From NCBI GenBank assembly GCA_002708845.1, contig PAPI01000019.1:62001-126000 (forward strand): a DNA stretch of 64,000 nucleotides. The letters are read 5' to 3'. Both the position numbers and the translations under genes were made by a program. Position 1 is the stretch's first letter, and the number at the start of each line of letters is the position of its first letter. This DNA is from Leeuwenhoekiella sp. (GTDB taxonomy: Bacteria; Bacteroidota; Bacteroidia; Flavobacteriales; Flavobacteriaceae). Below the pieces are notes generated by a model. It worked only from the letters and a program-made list of their open reading frames with translations, was not told the origin of the DNA and did no database searches. Below are positions 1 to 7,557 of the stretch, piece by piece.

Positions 1-218
1 CCCCAACCATTTTCACCTGTGCCGATGTTATAGTTCCAGATTTCAGCATTAGGCGCACCATCAACATCAAAGTTATCTTCGAGAACCAGGTCGGTGAAGG
101 TGACCACGGTTTGCTCTTCACTGGTAGAGCAGGACGCAAGAACCAGCAGTGTACAAAGCAGCGGAAGCTTTGCTGCTAAAACTCTGAGTCCGCGTTTTAA
201 TCGTTTCTTATTTTTCAT
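1..218 (-). CDS. GH16 family glycoside hydrolase lipoprotein, N-terminal fragment (cut by window edge)
   Basis: This open frame starts with ATG at 218 and runs off the left edge, so only about 72 residues are visible. It opens with a basic stretch, a hydrophobic signal segment and a lipobox ending LVLASC, followed by an acidic Ser/Thr-rich linker, as in surface lipoproteins. The visible end reads DNFDVDGAPNAEIWNYNIG and then GENGWG, which matches the start of the GH16 domain in the enzyme at 5876-7543 (EFDTDGAPSTANWTYDLG, then AGWG). It is therefore most likely a third GH16 beta-glucanase of this locus. The catalytic ExDxxE motif lies outside the window, so activity cannot be judged. It follows the lipoprotein gene at 232-1623 by 13 bases and should share its transcript. 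Confidence 0.65.
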   Translation of the reverse strand, partial: MKNKKRLKRGLRVLAAKLPLLCTLLVLASCSTSEEQTVVTFTDLVLEDNFDVDGAPNAEIWNYNIGTGENGW

Positions 219-231
219 ATTCAAAATTTTA

Positions 232-1623
232 TTATCTGTAGAAGTATATATTGTCCACAAGCAGTTCGCTTAGGCCTTCGCTGCTTTGAAAGAGGATGAG
301 CCCCAGATTGCTTCGGTTAGAAAGTGCTGTAAAGTCAGTAAAAGGAATGTCTACTGAAATCCACTGTCCGGTCTGTAAACGGTCTGCAGGGAGTTTTATA
401 CGGGATACCGTGTCGTCCCCTCCGCCGGTTACGGCATCACTACCGTAATCCTGTAGTTCAATATCGATAAAGCTATTGTCATTAAGGGTAATACTTTCGG
501 GGATATACAGATCAACATGCAAGCCCGTCATTGCTGAAGCATTCACCCGACCAAATTGGATTCCTACGAAATTCAGATCGGTATAACTGATGATGCGGTT
601 ACCGTTGATGTTTAAATCATCTCCTCCCAGAGTGGTCTGAAAGGGTTCAAAAAATCCGTTATAGAAATCGACATTCACATTGGTGTACGCATCGCTGTAT
701 ACCGAAATCACATCGGCAGCCGGACGCGTAGGTACCGGTGCCAGTTCAAAAGCTCCGCCTACATTTAAGGTAAGCGAACCTGCAGCACGTACACCACCTA
801 ACAGCGCCGTAATGACCGCAGTGCCTTCATTGAGTGTAGTCACGACACCCTGCTCATTTACTAAGGCAACACCGGGGTTTGAAGTTTCAAACGTAAAATA
901 GCCGGGGGCTGCATTTACGGTTTGGTTTATACCATTAGCCAGATTAAAGGTTTGGGTTAGACCGGTTATAGGAATCGTAATGTCTGTAAAGGTTGATTGC
1001 TCAACGTCTTCACCATTAAGAATTGCCGGTCTGGGTTGAGCTACAGTTCCTAATTTTTCGAATTGAATTTCATCAACCCAAAAGGTATAGCCATCACCAT
1101 CTTCGGGGCCTTCAGAATACCAGAATAATCCGCTTTCTGCAACCAGTTTGGAAGGGTCAGGAATGGGGATGGTGTATTTTACCCAATTGGTACTAATGCG
1201 CAGGTTGGTTTTGGTTACCAAAAATTTATTTTCGCCAAAATTGTTACCAAACCCAATCTCATTTATAGTCGCTGCCTTGGTGGCTTTCGCCCAAAAGGTG
1301 AGCGCATCATAACCGGAAAGGTCACGCGGACTATCCGTAGGAAAAACAGCACCTGCATAGGCTCCTGCGGGATCTCCAAAATTGGGAACATCTATACGCA
1401 TTGAGGCTTCGCCGTCGTAGCTTACGTCAGCATCTACCGTAAAGGCATCGAGTTTTGATCCTTCAAACGGGAAGTAATTCAATCCGGCGGTGAAGCCATC
1501 CAGAAAAACATCGCCGTTACTGGCATAAGTTGCAAATTCAACATCGTCTGACAAGGGACGTTCACAGGCGGTAAAACCTATTAAAATACCTGCGCATATG
1601 AGTTTATATATATTCGTTTTCAT
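232..1623 (-). CDS. Surface glycan-binding lipoprotein with Ig-like and C-terminal CBM-like domains
   Basis: This is a predicted lipoprotein of about 463 residues with signal MKTNIYKLICAGILIGFTAC (lipobox FTAC). Residues of about 25-190 form a beta-sandwich carbohydrate-binding-like domain (YDGEASMRIDV, LTFWAKATKAAT, FWVDEIQFE). About 200-290 resembles a bacterial Ig-like Big_2 domain (NPGVALVNEQGVVTTLNEGTA). The last 160 residues form a domain that also occurs twice in the lipoprotein at 7558-9705 (YSDAYTNVNV, LNFVGIQFG, LVDNIYFY). No catalytic motif is visible, so the likely job is to bind the target glucan at the cell surface. The start at ATGATGAAAACG (1626 or 1623) is preferred over the upstream ATG at 1641 because it gives a clean signal peptide and avoids overlap with the preceding gene. 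Confidence 0.7.
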   Translation of the reverse strand: MKTNIYKLICAGILIGFTACERPLSDDVEFATYASNGDVFLDGFTAGLNYFPFEGSKLDAFTVDADVSYDGEASMRIDVPNFGDPAGAYAGAVFPTDSPRDLSGYDALTFWAKATKAATINEIGFGNNFGENKFLVTKTNLRISTNWVKYTIPIPDPSKLVAESGLFWYSEGPEDGDGYTFWVDEIQFEKLGTVAQPRPAILNGEDVEQSTFTDITIPITGLTQTFNLANGINQTVNAAPGYFTFETSNPGVALVNEQGVVTTLNEGTAVITALLGGVRAAGSLTLNVGGAFELAPVPTRPAADVISVYSDAYTNVNVDFYNGFFEPFQTTLGGDDLNINGNRIISYTDLNFVGIQFGRVNASAMTGLHVDLYIPESITLNDNSFIDIELQDYGSDAVTGGGDDTVSRIKLPADRLQTGQWISVDIPFTDFTALSNRSNLGLILFQSSEGLSELLVDNIYFYR

Positions 1624-1630
1624 CATCTCT

Positions 1631-4600
1631 CTATTTACCAATGTTGATATGTATGTATGTTCTGATCTCCCATTCGTTTCCGTCAGGGAATCCTACCGGA
1701 CTGATCGTGGGTTGTGTAGCAAATTCTTCTCCCTGTAGTGGCGCATAACGGTTAGAGAATTCATTAAGTGAGCGCCAGGTTCCGCGAACACCGATGCGGG
1801 TATTGGGCAGAATAAACCAACTGGGTTTACCCAGTGTTGTTGACACATCAAGCATCAACTGCACCGGAAAGGTCAGGTTGAAATCACGGTGATAATCATA
1901 AGGTCCCCAGTCGTTAACTTTAAAAGAATGAATAAACTTAAACTTGTTGTAAATCACCCGAATATCCCCACCAAAGCGTTCAATAAGCCGCGGGTCGCTA
2001 CCGCGCGCCTGAGCGTTACCTAAATACATATTGGCAATCAAGCCCAGATTAGGTGCTGCTTTTGAAACGATACGGCTGTTGAACTCCCATAAATCTTTTG
2101 CAGGTACCGAATTGGGGAACGCAAATGAAGTACGATTGCCGAGAAAACCAATAGCCGCATCCATTGTGGTGGGCAGATGGCGGTAAACAAAACCGGCATT
2201 AAAGGCTAATTTTGCGTCTTCCATCTCATCGTTATCCCAGGCGTACATCCAGGTTCCCGGCGTAGGGTCAAAGGTGAGCAAAAGTTCTCCTGCAACCGTT
2301 TCCCGGTTTTCACGTACCGAAAATGGATCGTCCTGAATGTTACGCAAACGAGCCGGAGCAGGCGCATCATTAGGAATCGCTTCTACCAAAGGTTTTTGCC
2401 AAAGGAAGTTGGGCGCTATGGTAAAGTTTCCGGTTAAAAAGGTAAAACCGGTAAGCACGTTTGTAATGTTTCCACCTCCCACATCTTTCAATCTCCAGCC
2501 GGTAAAGGTCTGGGTTTGATCAAAACCGCTGCGTGCTACAAGCCCCATGGCCGATCCCTGTGCGTACCAGTTGAAAGGTCCGCCGGAAAAGGTGATTTTT
2601 GCCTTAGCACCCCAATTGTCCATGGAGTTGACCTTGTCGGTATACACAATATAATTATCGGGATTATCGCCTCGCACTACCTGAAATTCGCGTCCGTTAA
2701 GCGGCTGTCCTGCCCAGATGGCTCCGGCTTCAAAACCGAATTTACCCAGCGTGGTTTTTCCCTGAAGGGTTACCCGTCTGGTTTTAGGCTGCGGGATCGC
2801 GATCGAACTTACTGTGGTGCCGTAATCGTCAATATCTTCGTGATAGATTGCAGCGACGTCAAAGTTTTTGAACTGCTTATAATATTTTAGAAAAACAGCC
2901 GGGTTAGCACCCCACCATAATTGCGGACCAAAAGCTACTTTAAAATCTTTAAGCGCTTTTTTACCATCTACTTCAAAACCTAAAATCTCCCCGTTATAAA
3001 TATCGAGATTGGGACCGTAATTCGCTTCGGGATACAAACCAAAAAAGTCGCCTTCATAACCCCAGTGGTAGTGCCCGGTACGGTAAAAACCACGTAAGTC
3101 AAAATATTCGGCATTCCACTCATACTCGGCGCTGTAGATCTGAACCCGGTTAGGATCTGTATCAACAATTACCCCATCTGGAGTATTAATACGACGCGGC
3201 CGTGCCCGGTTTTCGTAGAAAATTTCATCTATGGGATTTTCAGCTACATTGCCCACAATGTTGAAATTCACCTCTGCACGCATATTGGCTGTAGGGTTTC
3301 CTTCCACTCCCACATAATAGGATTGCATATGGTCAAAGCCCAGCTCATCAGGGTACATCATCGCATCAGGGTCTGCATTGCGAGGGGTAGTAATGAGACT
3401 TCCGCCGGTGTTGAAAGTGGTAAATTCGGCTCTCAAGTTACTGAGTCTTACTTTGCTGTTGAGTTCTACACCTAAAGCTGCCTTATCGCCACGGGCGCGG
3501 AGTACCGCGTCCATAATTTCAATATCTTTAAATGCTGTAGAAATACTTGCCGCAGTCATTCCGCCGGAGTAAGGATTCAGACTATGGGCCTCTTTCAATA
3601 CATAATAAGCAGCCCGCGGATACAAATCATACAGACCGCGTTCGTTCGTAGGGCCTTTGGCACAGATACCAAACCACTCTTCGTTCATATTGTTTTCGCC
3701 ATCGCGGAAATCAAAGGCATAGCCCCCGTTAGACCAAGATGCGTTATTATCGTGTACCGAAAGATTTTCGGTCTGACCGTATTTCCACCAGCCGTCGCTA
3801 AACTGAAAGGTAAATCCACCGATAGAGTTACCGGCTTCGCCCATACCCGAAGCATTGGCATAAATTTCTTCCCAGTTGCTTTTAAGGTATTTGGCCTGCG
3901 CTTCCTGATCTTCCTGATTTTCTATTGCATTAAAGGCATCAGAACCAAATTCGGTAAACATAATTGGCATGTTGAGTTCGTCCCGTACGCGGGTAAATGC
4001 ATCGCCAAAAGACATCCCGCGATACACGTTTGTACCAAAGATGTCCACGTCTTTACATTCCTCTTTGATGATTTCCAGAAAGAGTAAATCGCCATTACAC
4101 ATCGCCACCGGATGACCGGTATCAATCGCTTTCATAGCTACGGCAGCCTCGTTAAACAATTTGTACATCGCCTCTGCACGTGTGGTAGACTTGCGGTCTT
4201 CAAAGGGAATATCTTCAGTCTCAGCTCCGTCCCAGAACAGGCCGTAGTTGTTTTCGTTACCCAGGAGAAACATCAAAAGACCGCGGGTGTTTTTGTATTT
4301 CTGGGTCATTTCGGTTACTTCTTTAAGCAGCAACTCCCGGGTTAAGGGATTGGAATATTCGGTATTGGGCACCCACTCCCCATTCAGGGTAAGTCCGTAA
4401 CGTCCAAAAGAGTGATTGAGCATCGTATAAATACCGTAGTTGTCGTAGATATAGGTGATCCATTTGGGTTGAATCCCGGTATACTGTCTGATAACATTAA
4501 CCCCCATATTTTTGAGTAGCCCCATCTCTGAATCGAGAGCCGCAATAATGATATCATCAGGCTGATTCCACAAACTGTAGGAGAAATTAGTGCCTATGGG

Positions 4601-4759
4601 AAAGTAATCCCAGTTCATCCCATTTATCATAAATGGTTGGTCTTCTACCAGCAGTTGCATACCCTCTGCATTTTTATCAACCACGACTCGCTGAGTCTGA
4701 CTGATCAATGCGGAACTGTACAAAACAATAGCCAGTGCAAGTAGTTTTTTGTAAATCAT
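1631..4759 (-). CDS. Secreted clan GH-A (GH2-like TIM barrel) glycosidase with beta-rich, outer-membrane-barrel-like C-terminal half
   Basis: The 1042-residue product starts with a signal peptide (MIYKKLLALAIVLYSSALIS). Residues of about 25-380 look like a retaining (beta/alpha)8 glycosidase of the GH2 C-terminal type: LLMFLLGNENNYG offers the acid/base Glu169 in the NE motif after strand 4, and MPIMFTEFGSDAF offers nucleophile Glu270. The family number is uncertain; GH2-like, GH5-like and GH158-like are all possible. From about residue 400 to the end the sequence changes to long alternating, aromatic-rich beta strands (AEYEWNAEYFDLRGFYRTGH, WGAKAKITFSGGPFNWYAQG, NKFKFIHSFKVNDWG), which look like an outer-membrane beta barrel or porin. 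The last residues (YIHINIGK) lack the usual final aromatic. Its place between GH16 genes suggests it acts on beta-glucan. Confidence 0.65.
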   Translation of the reverse strand: MIYKKLLALAIVLYSSALISQTQRVVVDKNAEGMQLLVEDQPFMINGMNWDYFPIGTNFSYSLWNQPDDIIIAALDSEMGLLKNMGVNVIRQYTGIQPKWITYIYDNYGIYTMLNHSFGRYGLTLNGEWVPNTEYSNPLTRELLLKEVTEMTQKYKNTRGLLMFLLGNENNYGLFWDGAETEDIPFEDRKSTTRAEAMYKLFNEAAVAMKAIDTGHPVAMCNGDLLFLEIIKEECKDVDIFGTNVYRGMSFGDAFTRVRDELNMPIMFTEFGSDAFNAIENQEDQEAQAKYLKSNWEEIYANASGMGEAGNSIGGFTFQFSDGWWKYGQTENLSVHDNNASWSNGGYAFDFRDGENNMNEEWFGICAKGPTNERGLYDLYPRAAYYVLKEAHSLNPYSGGMTAASISTAFKDIEIMDAVLRARGDKAALGVELNSKVRLSNLRAEFTTFNTGGSLITTPRNADPDAMMYPDELGFDHMQSYYVGVEGNPTANMRAEVNFNIVGNVAENPIDEIFYENRARPRRINTPDGVIVDTDPNRVQIYSAEYEWNAEYFDLRGFYRTGHYHWGYEGDFFGLYPEANYGPNLDIYNGEILGFEVDGKKALKDFKVAFGPQLWWGANPAVFLKYYKQFKNFDVAAIYHEDIDDYGTTVSSIAIPQPKTRRVTLQGKTTLGKFGFEAGAIWAGQPLNGREFQVVRGDNPDNYIVYTDKVNSMDNWGAKAKITFSGGPFNWYAQGSAMGLVARSGFDQTQTFTGWRLKDVGGGNITNVLTGFTFLTGNFTIAPNFLWQKPLVEAIPNDAPAPARLRNIQDDPFSVRENRETVAGELLLTFDPTPGTWMYAWDNDEMEDAKLAFNAGFVYRHLPTTMDAAIGFLGNRTSFAFPNSVPAKDLWEFNSRIVSKAAPNLGLIANMYLGNAQARGSDPRLIERFGGDIRVIYNKFKFIHSFKVNDWGPYDYHRDFNLTFPVQLMLDVSTTLGKPSWFILPNTRIGVRGTWRSLNEFSNRYAPLQGEEFATQPTISPVGFPDGNEWEIRTYIHINIGK

Positions 4760-4830
4760 AAATACATAGTATTAGCCGTGTTATCCTTTTAAATTTAGTA
4801 TTTTAAATGCTCTTATTTCCTTTATTTCAG

Positions 4831-4842
4831 CGGTTTAAACCG
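4831..4842. promoter_or_regulatory. 12-bp perfect palindrome in the 232-bp gap between two PUL genes
   Basis: The sequence CGGTTTAAACCG is a perfect palindrome in the otherwise gene-free and AT-rich stretch 4760-4991, which lies upstream of the TIM-barrel glycosidase gene on the minus strand. It has no U-rich tail and is not an obvious terminator. A role as an operator for an internal promoter is only a guess. I see nothing else of note in this gap. Confidence 0.25.
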
Positions 4843-4991
4843 GTATTTTAAGCTCTTGTACCTATAAACTTAATAAAAAACTCCGCAAACGTTGTAGTCA
4901 GTACGTTTTCATAAAATGTTAAAGTTTTTACCTCCCTTACATTCATCGGAATTTCTGGGTGGTTTTTATACCATTTTACGCGCTGCAGACC

Positions 4992-5762
4992 CTATTCCAG
5001 CTCATAAACCCGTACATAGTCAATGCTGAATTCCTGTGGAAAAATGGTATCGTCAACATCGGGTCCACCAAAGTTGCCTCCAATGGCCAGATTCAGAATA
5101 AAATAGAAGGGCTGGTCAAAAGGCCAGACAGCTTCGGTTTTATCCTCGGGATTAAAAGTGTACACCAATTGATCATCTACAAAAAAGGCAATTTTTTCAG
5201 GCGACCATTCTGCTGCATACACGTGGTAATCGTCTTCAATACCTGGGAATTGAGTCTTTTCGGTATTGATGGTATTGCCGTGACTGTCAAGCGTATGTAA
5301 AGAAGTGAATATCTCCCCAGGTTCGCGACCTACATACTCCAGAATATCAATCTCGCCACAAGCCGGCCAACCCACTTCGCTGATGTTTGCACCCAGCATC
5401 CAGAATGCGGGCCACAAGCCGTGACCAACAGGGAGCTTGGCCCGGGTTTCCATACGGCCGTATTGAAACTCCTGTTTGTCTTTTGTAGTGATTCGGGTAG
5501 ACGTATACCTATCACCATCTTTTTTTGCCGTGATGATTAACTTACCATCTTCGAGCCGGTGGTTGTCTTTTGTATATACCTGCCGCTCGTTATTACCCCA
5601 GCCACATAAATCAGGACAACCGTCTCCCAATTCGTAATTCCAGGATGACTCGTCGAGGCTTTGCCCGTCAAATTCTTCAGCCCAAATGAGTTTTTGGTTT
5701 TGGGCATTGCCACCAAACGTTGTAAACAACGCAAGCAACAGGGTTAACTTTAGTGTTTTCAT
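4992..5762 (-). CDS. Secreted GH16 endo-beta-1,3-glucanase (laminarinase-like)
   Basis: This 256-residue enzyme is a compact single-domain GH16 protein with a Sec signal peptide ending near FGGNAQ. It should cut internal beta-1,3 (or mixed beta-1,3/1,4) bonds of glucan by a retaining mechanism. The signature GEIDILEYVGRE places nucleophile Glu137, Asp139 and acid/base Glu142, in the longer laminarinase form of the motif with the extra residue. Other family landmarks are AEEFDG near the start, GWGNNERQVYT, LWPAFWMLGANI and the final strand SIDYVRVYELE. It has no lipobox, so it may be periplasmic or released. It is a paralog of the GH16 domain in the next upstream gene. A hairpin with a U-run lies only about 20 bases upstream of its start, which may lower its share of the operon transcript. 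Confidence 0.92.
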   Translation of the reverse strand: MKTLKLTLLLALFTTFGGNAQNQKLIWAEEFDGQSLDESSWNYELGDGCPDLCGWGNNERQVYTKDNHRLEDGKLIITAKKDGDRYTSTRITTKDKQEFQYGRMETRAKLPVGHGLWPAFWMLGANISEVGWPACGEIDILEYVGREPGEIFTSLHTLDSHGNTINTEKTQFPGIEDDYHVYAAEWSPEKIAFFVDDQLVYTFNPEDKTEAVWPFDQPFYFILNLAIGGNFGGPDVDDTIFPQEFSIDYVRVYELE

Positions 5763-5778
5763 AAAATCTATTTCAATA

Positions 5779-5822
5779 AAAAAACGCTCCTCAGCAGATA
5801 AAAACCGTTTGGGGAGCGTTTT
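5779..5822 (-). terminator. Hairpin with U-run between the two GH16 genes
   Basis: The arms AAAACGCTCC (5781-5790) and GGAGCGTTTT (5813-5822) pair. On the minus strand the second arm continues into a run of seven T. It follows the stop of the gene at 5876-7543 by about 55 bases and sits just before the ATG at 5762 of the next GH16 gene, so it may be a partial terminator or an mRNA-stabilising structure inside the operon. Confidence 0.65.
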
Positions 5823-5875
5823 CTATTTTTCGTTTAATTCACAAAATGAGAATCAGTTATGATTCTGTATTCTTA

Positions 5876-7543
5876 TCAGTCACGCTGATAAACTCTTACA
5901 TAGTCTACTTCCATACTTGACTGCTCAAATTCTGTAGCCACATCTCCTCCAAAGTTTCCGCCCATAGCCACATTGAGAATTACAAAGAAGTCCTTGTCAA
6001 AAGGTTTGCTTGAGTCGTTCTCAAATATGTGGTAAAGCTCATCATCAACGTAGAAACGAATCTGAGTTTCGGTCCATTCGGTTGCATATATGTGAAACTC
6101 GGTTGAAGCGGTAGGCACTGTGGTGCTTTCGCTCACTCCATTAGCTCCAGAATTTTCAGGAAAATGCAGGGTTGAGAAAACGGTGTTTTGCTCACGACCT
6201 ACGTGCTCCATAATATCAATCTCTCCAGCTGCAGGCCAGGCATTGGTCTGATAATCGGCCCCGAGCATCCAGATTGCAGGCCATGTACCTACGCCGGTAG
6301 GTAATTTAGCTCTTACTTCTACTCTACCAAAGGTGAATTCCTGTAAACCTTCAGACTTGATGCGTGCCGAGGTAAACGGCTGACCGTTAAACTCTTCGCG
6401 TTTTGCAGTTATTTTAAGCATTCCGTCTTCAACAATTACATTTTCGGGACGGTCTGTATAATACTGTTCTTCATTATTTCCCCAGCCGGCCTGACCAACA
6501 CCCAGATCGTAGGTCCAGTTTGCGGTACTTGGAGCTCCATCGGTATCAAATTCATCTGACCATAACAAATTAGGGAACGAATCGGTCTCTGCTACCGGAC
6601 CTGTGCTTTGTACCGGTTTGGTAGAGGTGAAAATCTGGTACCAGGCTAATGCCGGATCATTACCCTGAATAGCCCGGGTAACCATTCGGTTTTCGGTAAT
6701 TGAAAGAATCTCGTACTGGGTTGTCCCGATGTAGTAGCCCATAAAACCACCATCATTGAAAGTCATTACTGTACCGCGTTTACGCTCTGGTGCCACTACA
6801 GACTCTGAAGGACCCAAAGTCACTGTTTGCGTGCCACCGGAAGTGGTATCAAATTCATAACACTGATCATCTGGAGATGTCCCACCGGCTACACTGGCGT
6901 AACTTCTGTTAAAGAAAGTAGCACCGTTGTTGTCGTACAGGTAATTGAGATTTTCCCCATTTGTAGTGCTGAAAATAAATTCATCGTCATAAGCACAACT
7001 TGCCGCATCAAAATTGAGGGCGAAAGGCTCAGAAAACGAAAAGAAAAACCAAAAGTAATTCTGATCTTCATTATCACTGTTAGGTCCCACACCCAAATGA
7101 TTGGGAACATCTGCCGCCCAATACCATGTTTTGGTTGCCGGATTCCCGGTTGCCGGGTCGTAACCTGTTAACAATTCGACCGCTTCAAAATCAGAAAAAT
7201 CGCTTTCTACCTCAACTTCAACCAGTTGCGAACTGCTTACGCCGGCCTGCCCGTAGGCAATAACAGTTACACTATAGGTATTTAAACCGGTTTTAGTAAA
7301 TCTCTTGGTGTAGACTCCGCTGGGTGCTACATCTGAAGACCCATCAGGAAACACAAAGCGATACGTAATCGCATTGTCTGCCATAGCGGTAAAGGTTACA
7401 TTACCCGAACCGTCTGTGCTTATGTCTGTACTTACGGTAAGGTTTTGCGGCACAACTACTGACTCTAAAGTCGCGTCGTCGTCCTGGCAACTAAACGCCA
7501 GAAGCAAACTCATTACCGTGAATAATTTTAAAATAGCTTTCAT
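5876..7543 (-). CDS. PKD-containing GH16 beta-glucanase lipoprotein
   Basis: The 555-residue product is a predicted surface lipoprotein (lipobox LLAFSC at residues 14-19, followed by QDDD). Residues of about 30-112 form a PKD-like domain (YRFVFPDGSS, TYSVTVIAYG). Residues of about 120-310 hold a module of its own, beginning KTWYWAADVPNHLGVGP and containing CAYDDEFIF; it looks like a glycan-binding module and I cannot name its family. Residues 320-555 form the GH16 catalytic domain with Glu441, Asp443 and Glu446 in GEIDIMEHVG, plus GWGNNEEQYYT and VDYVRVYQRD. It should cut beta-1,3-glucan chains at the outer surface to make fragments for the SusCD pair. It is 14 bases downstream of the glycan-binding lipoprotein gene and clearly part of the same operon. 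Confidence 0.9.
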   Translation of the reverse strand: MKAILKLFTVMSLLLAFSCQDDDATLESVVVPQNLTVSTDISTDGSGNVTFTAMADNAITYRFVFPDGSSDVAPSGVYTKRFTKTGLNTYSVTVIAYGQAGVSSSQLVEVEVESDFSDFEAVELLTGYDPATGNPATKTWYWAADVPNHLGVGPNSDNEDQNYFWFFFSFSEPFALNFDAASCAYDDEFIFSTTNGENLNYLYDNNGATFFNRSYASVAGGTSPDDQCYEFDTTSGGTQTVTLGPSESVVAPERKRGTVMTFNDGGFMGYYIGTTQYEILSITENRMVTRAIQGNDPALAWYQIFTSTKPVQSTGPVAETDSFPNLLWSDEFDTDGAPSTANWTYDLGVGQAGWGNNEEQYYTDRPENVIVEDGMLKITAKREEFNGQPFTSARIKSEGLQEFTFGRVEVRAKLPTGVGTWPAIWMLGADYQTNAWPAAGEIDIMEHVGREQNTVFSTLHFPENSGANGVSESTTVPTASTEFHIYATEWTETQIRFYVDDELYHIFENDSSKPFDKDFFVILNVAMGGNFGGDVATEFEQSSMEVDYVRVYQRD

Positions 7544-7557
7544 AGTTTATTTTTTTC

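Noticed and set aside
3584-4087. Long open frame on the plus strand opposite the TIM-barrel glycosidase gene
   Set aside because: Its product has no recognisable domain, and the minus-strand frame carries clear catalytic motifs; it is an antisense shadow.
4860-4866. ACCTATA near 4860 as a further copy of the susC upstream repeat
   Set aside because: Only seven bases match, in the opposite orientation relative to the genes, and there is no second copy.
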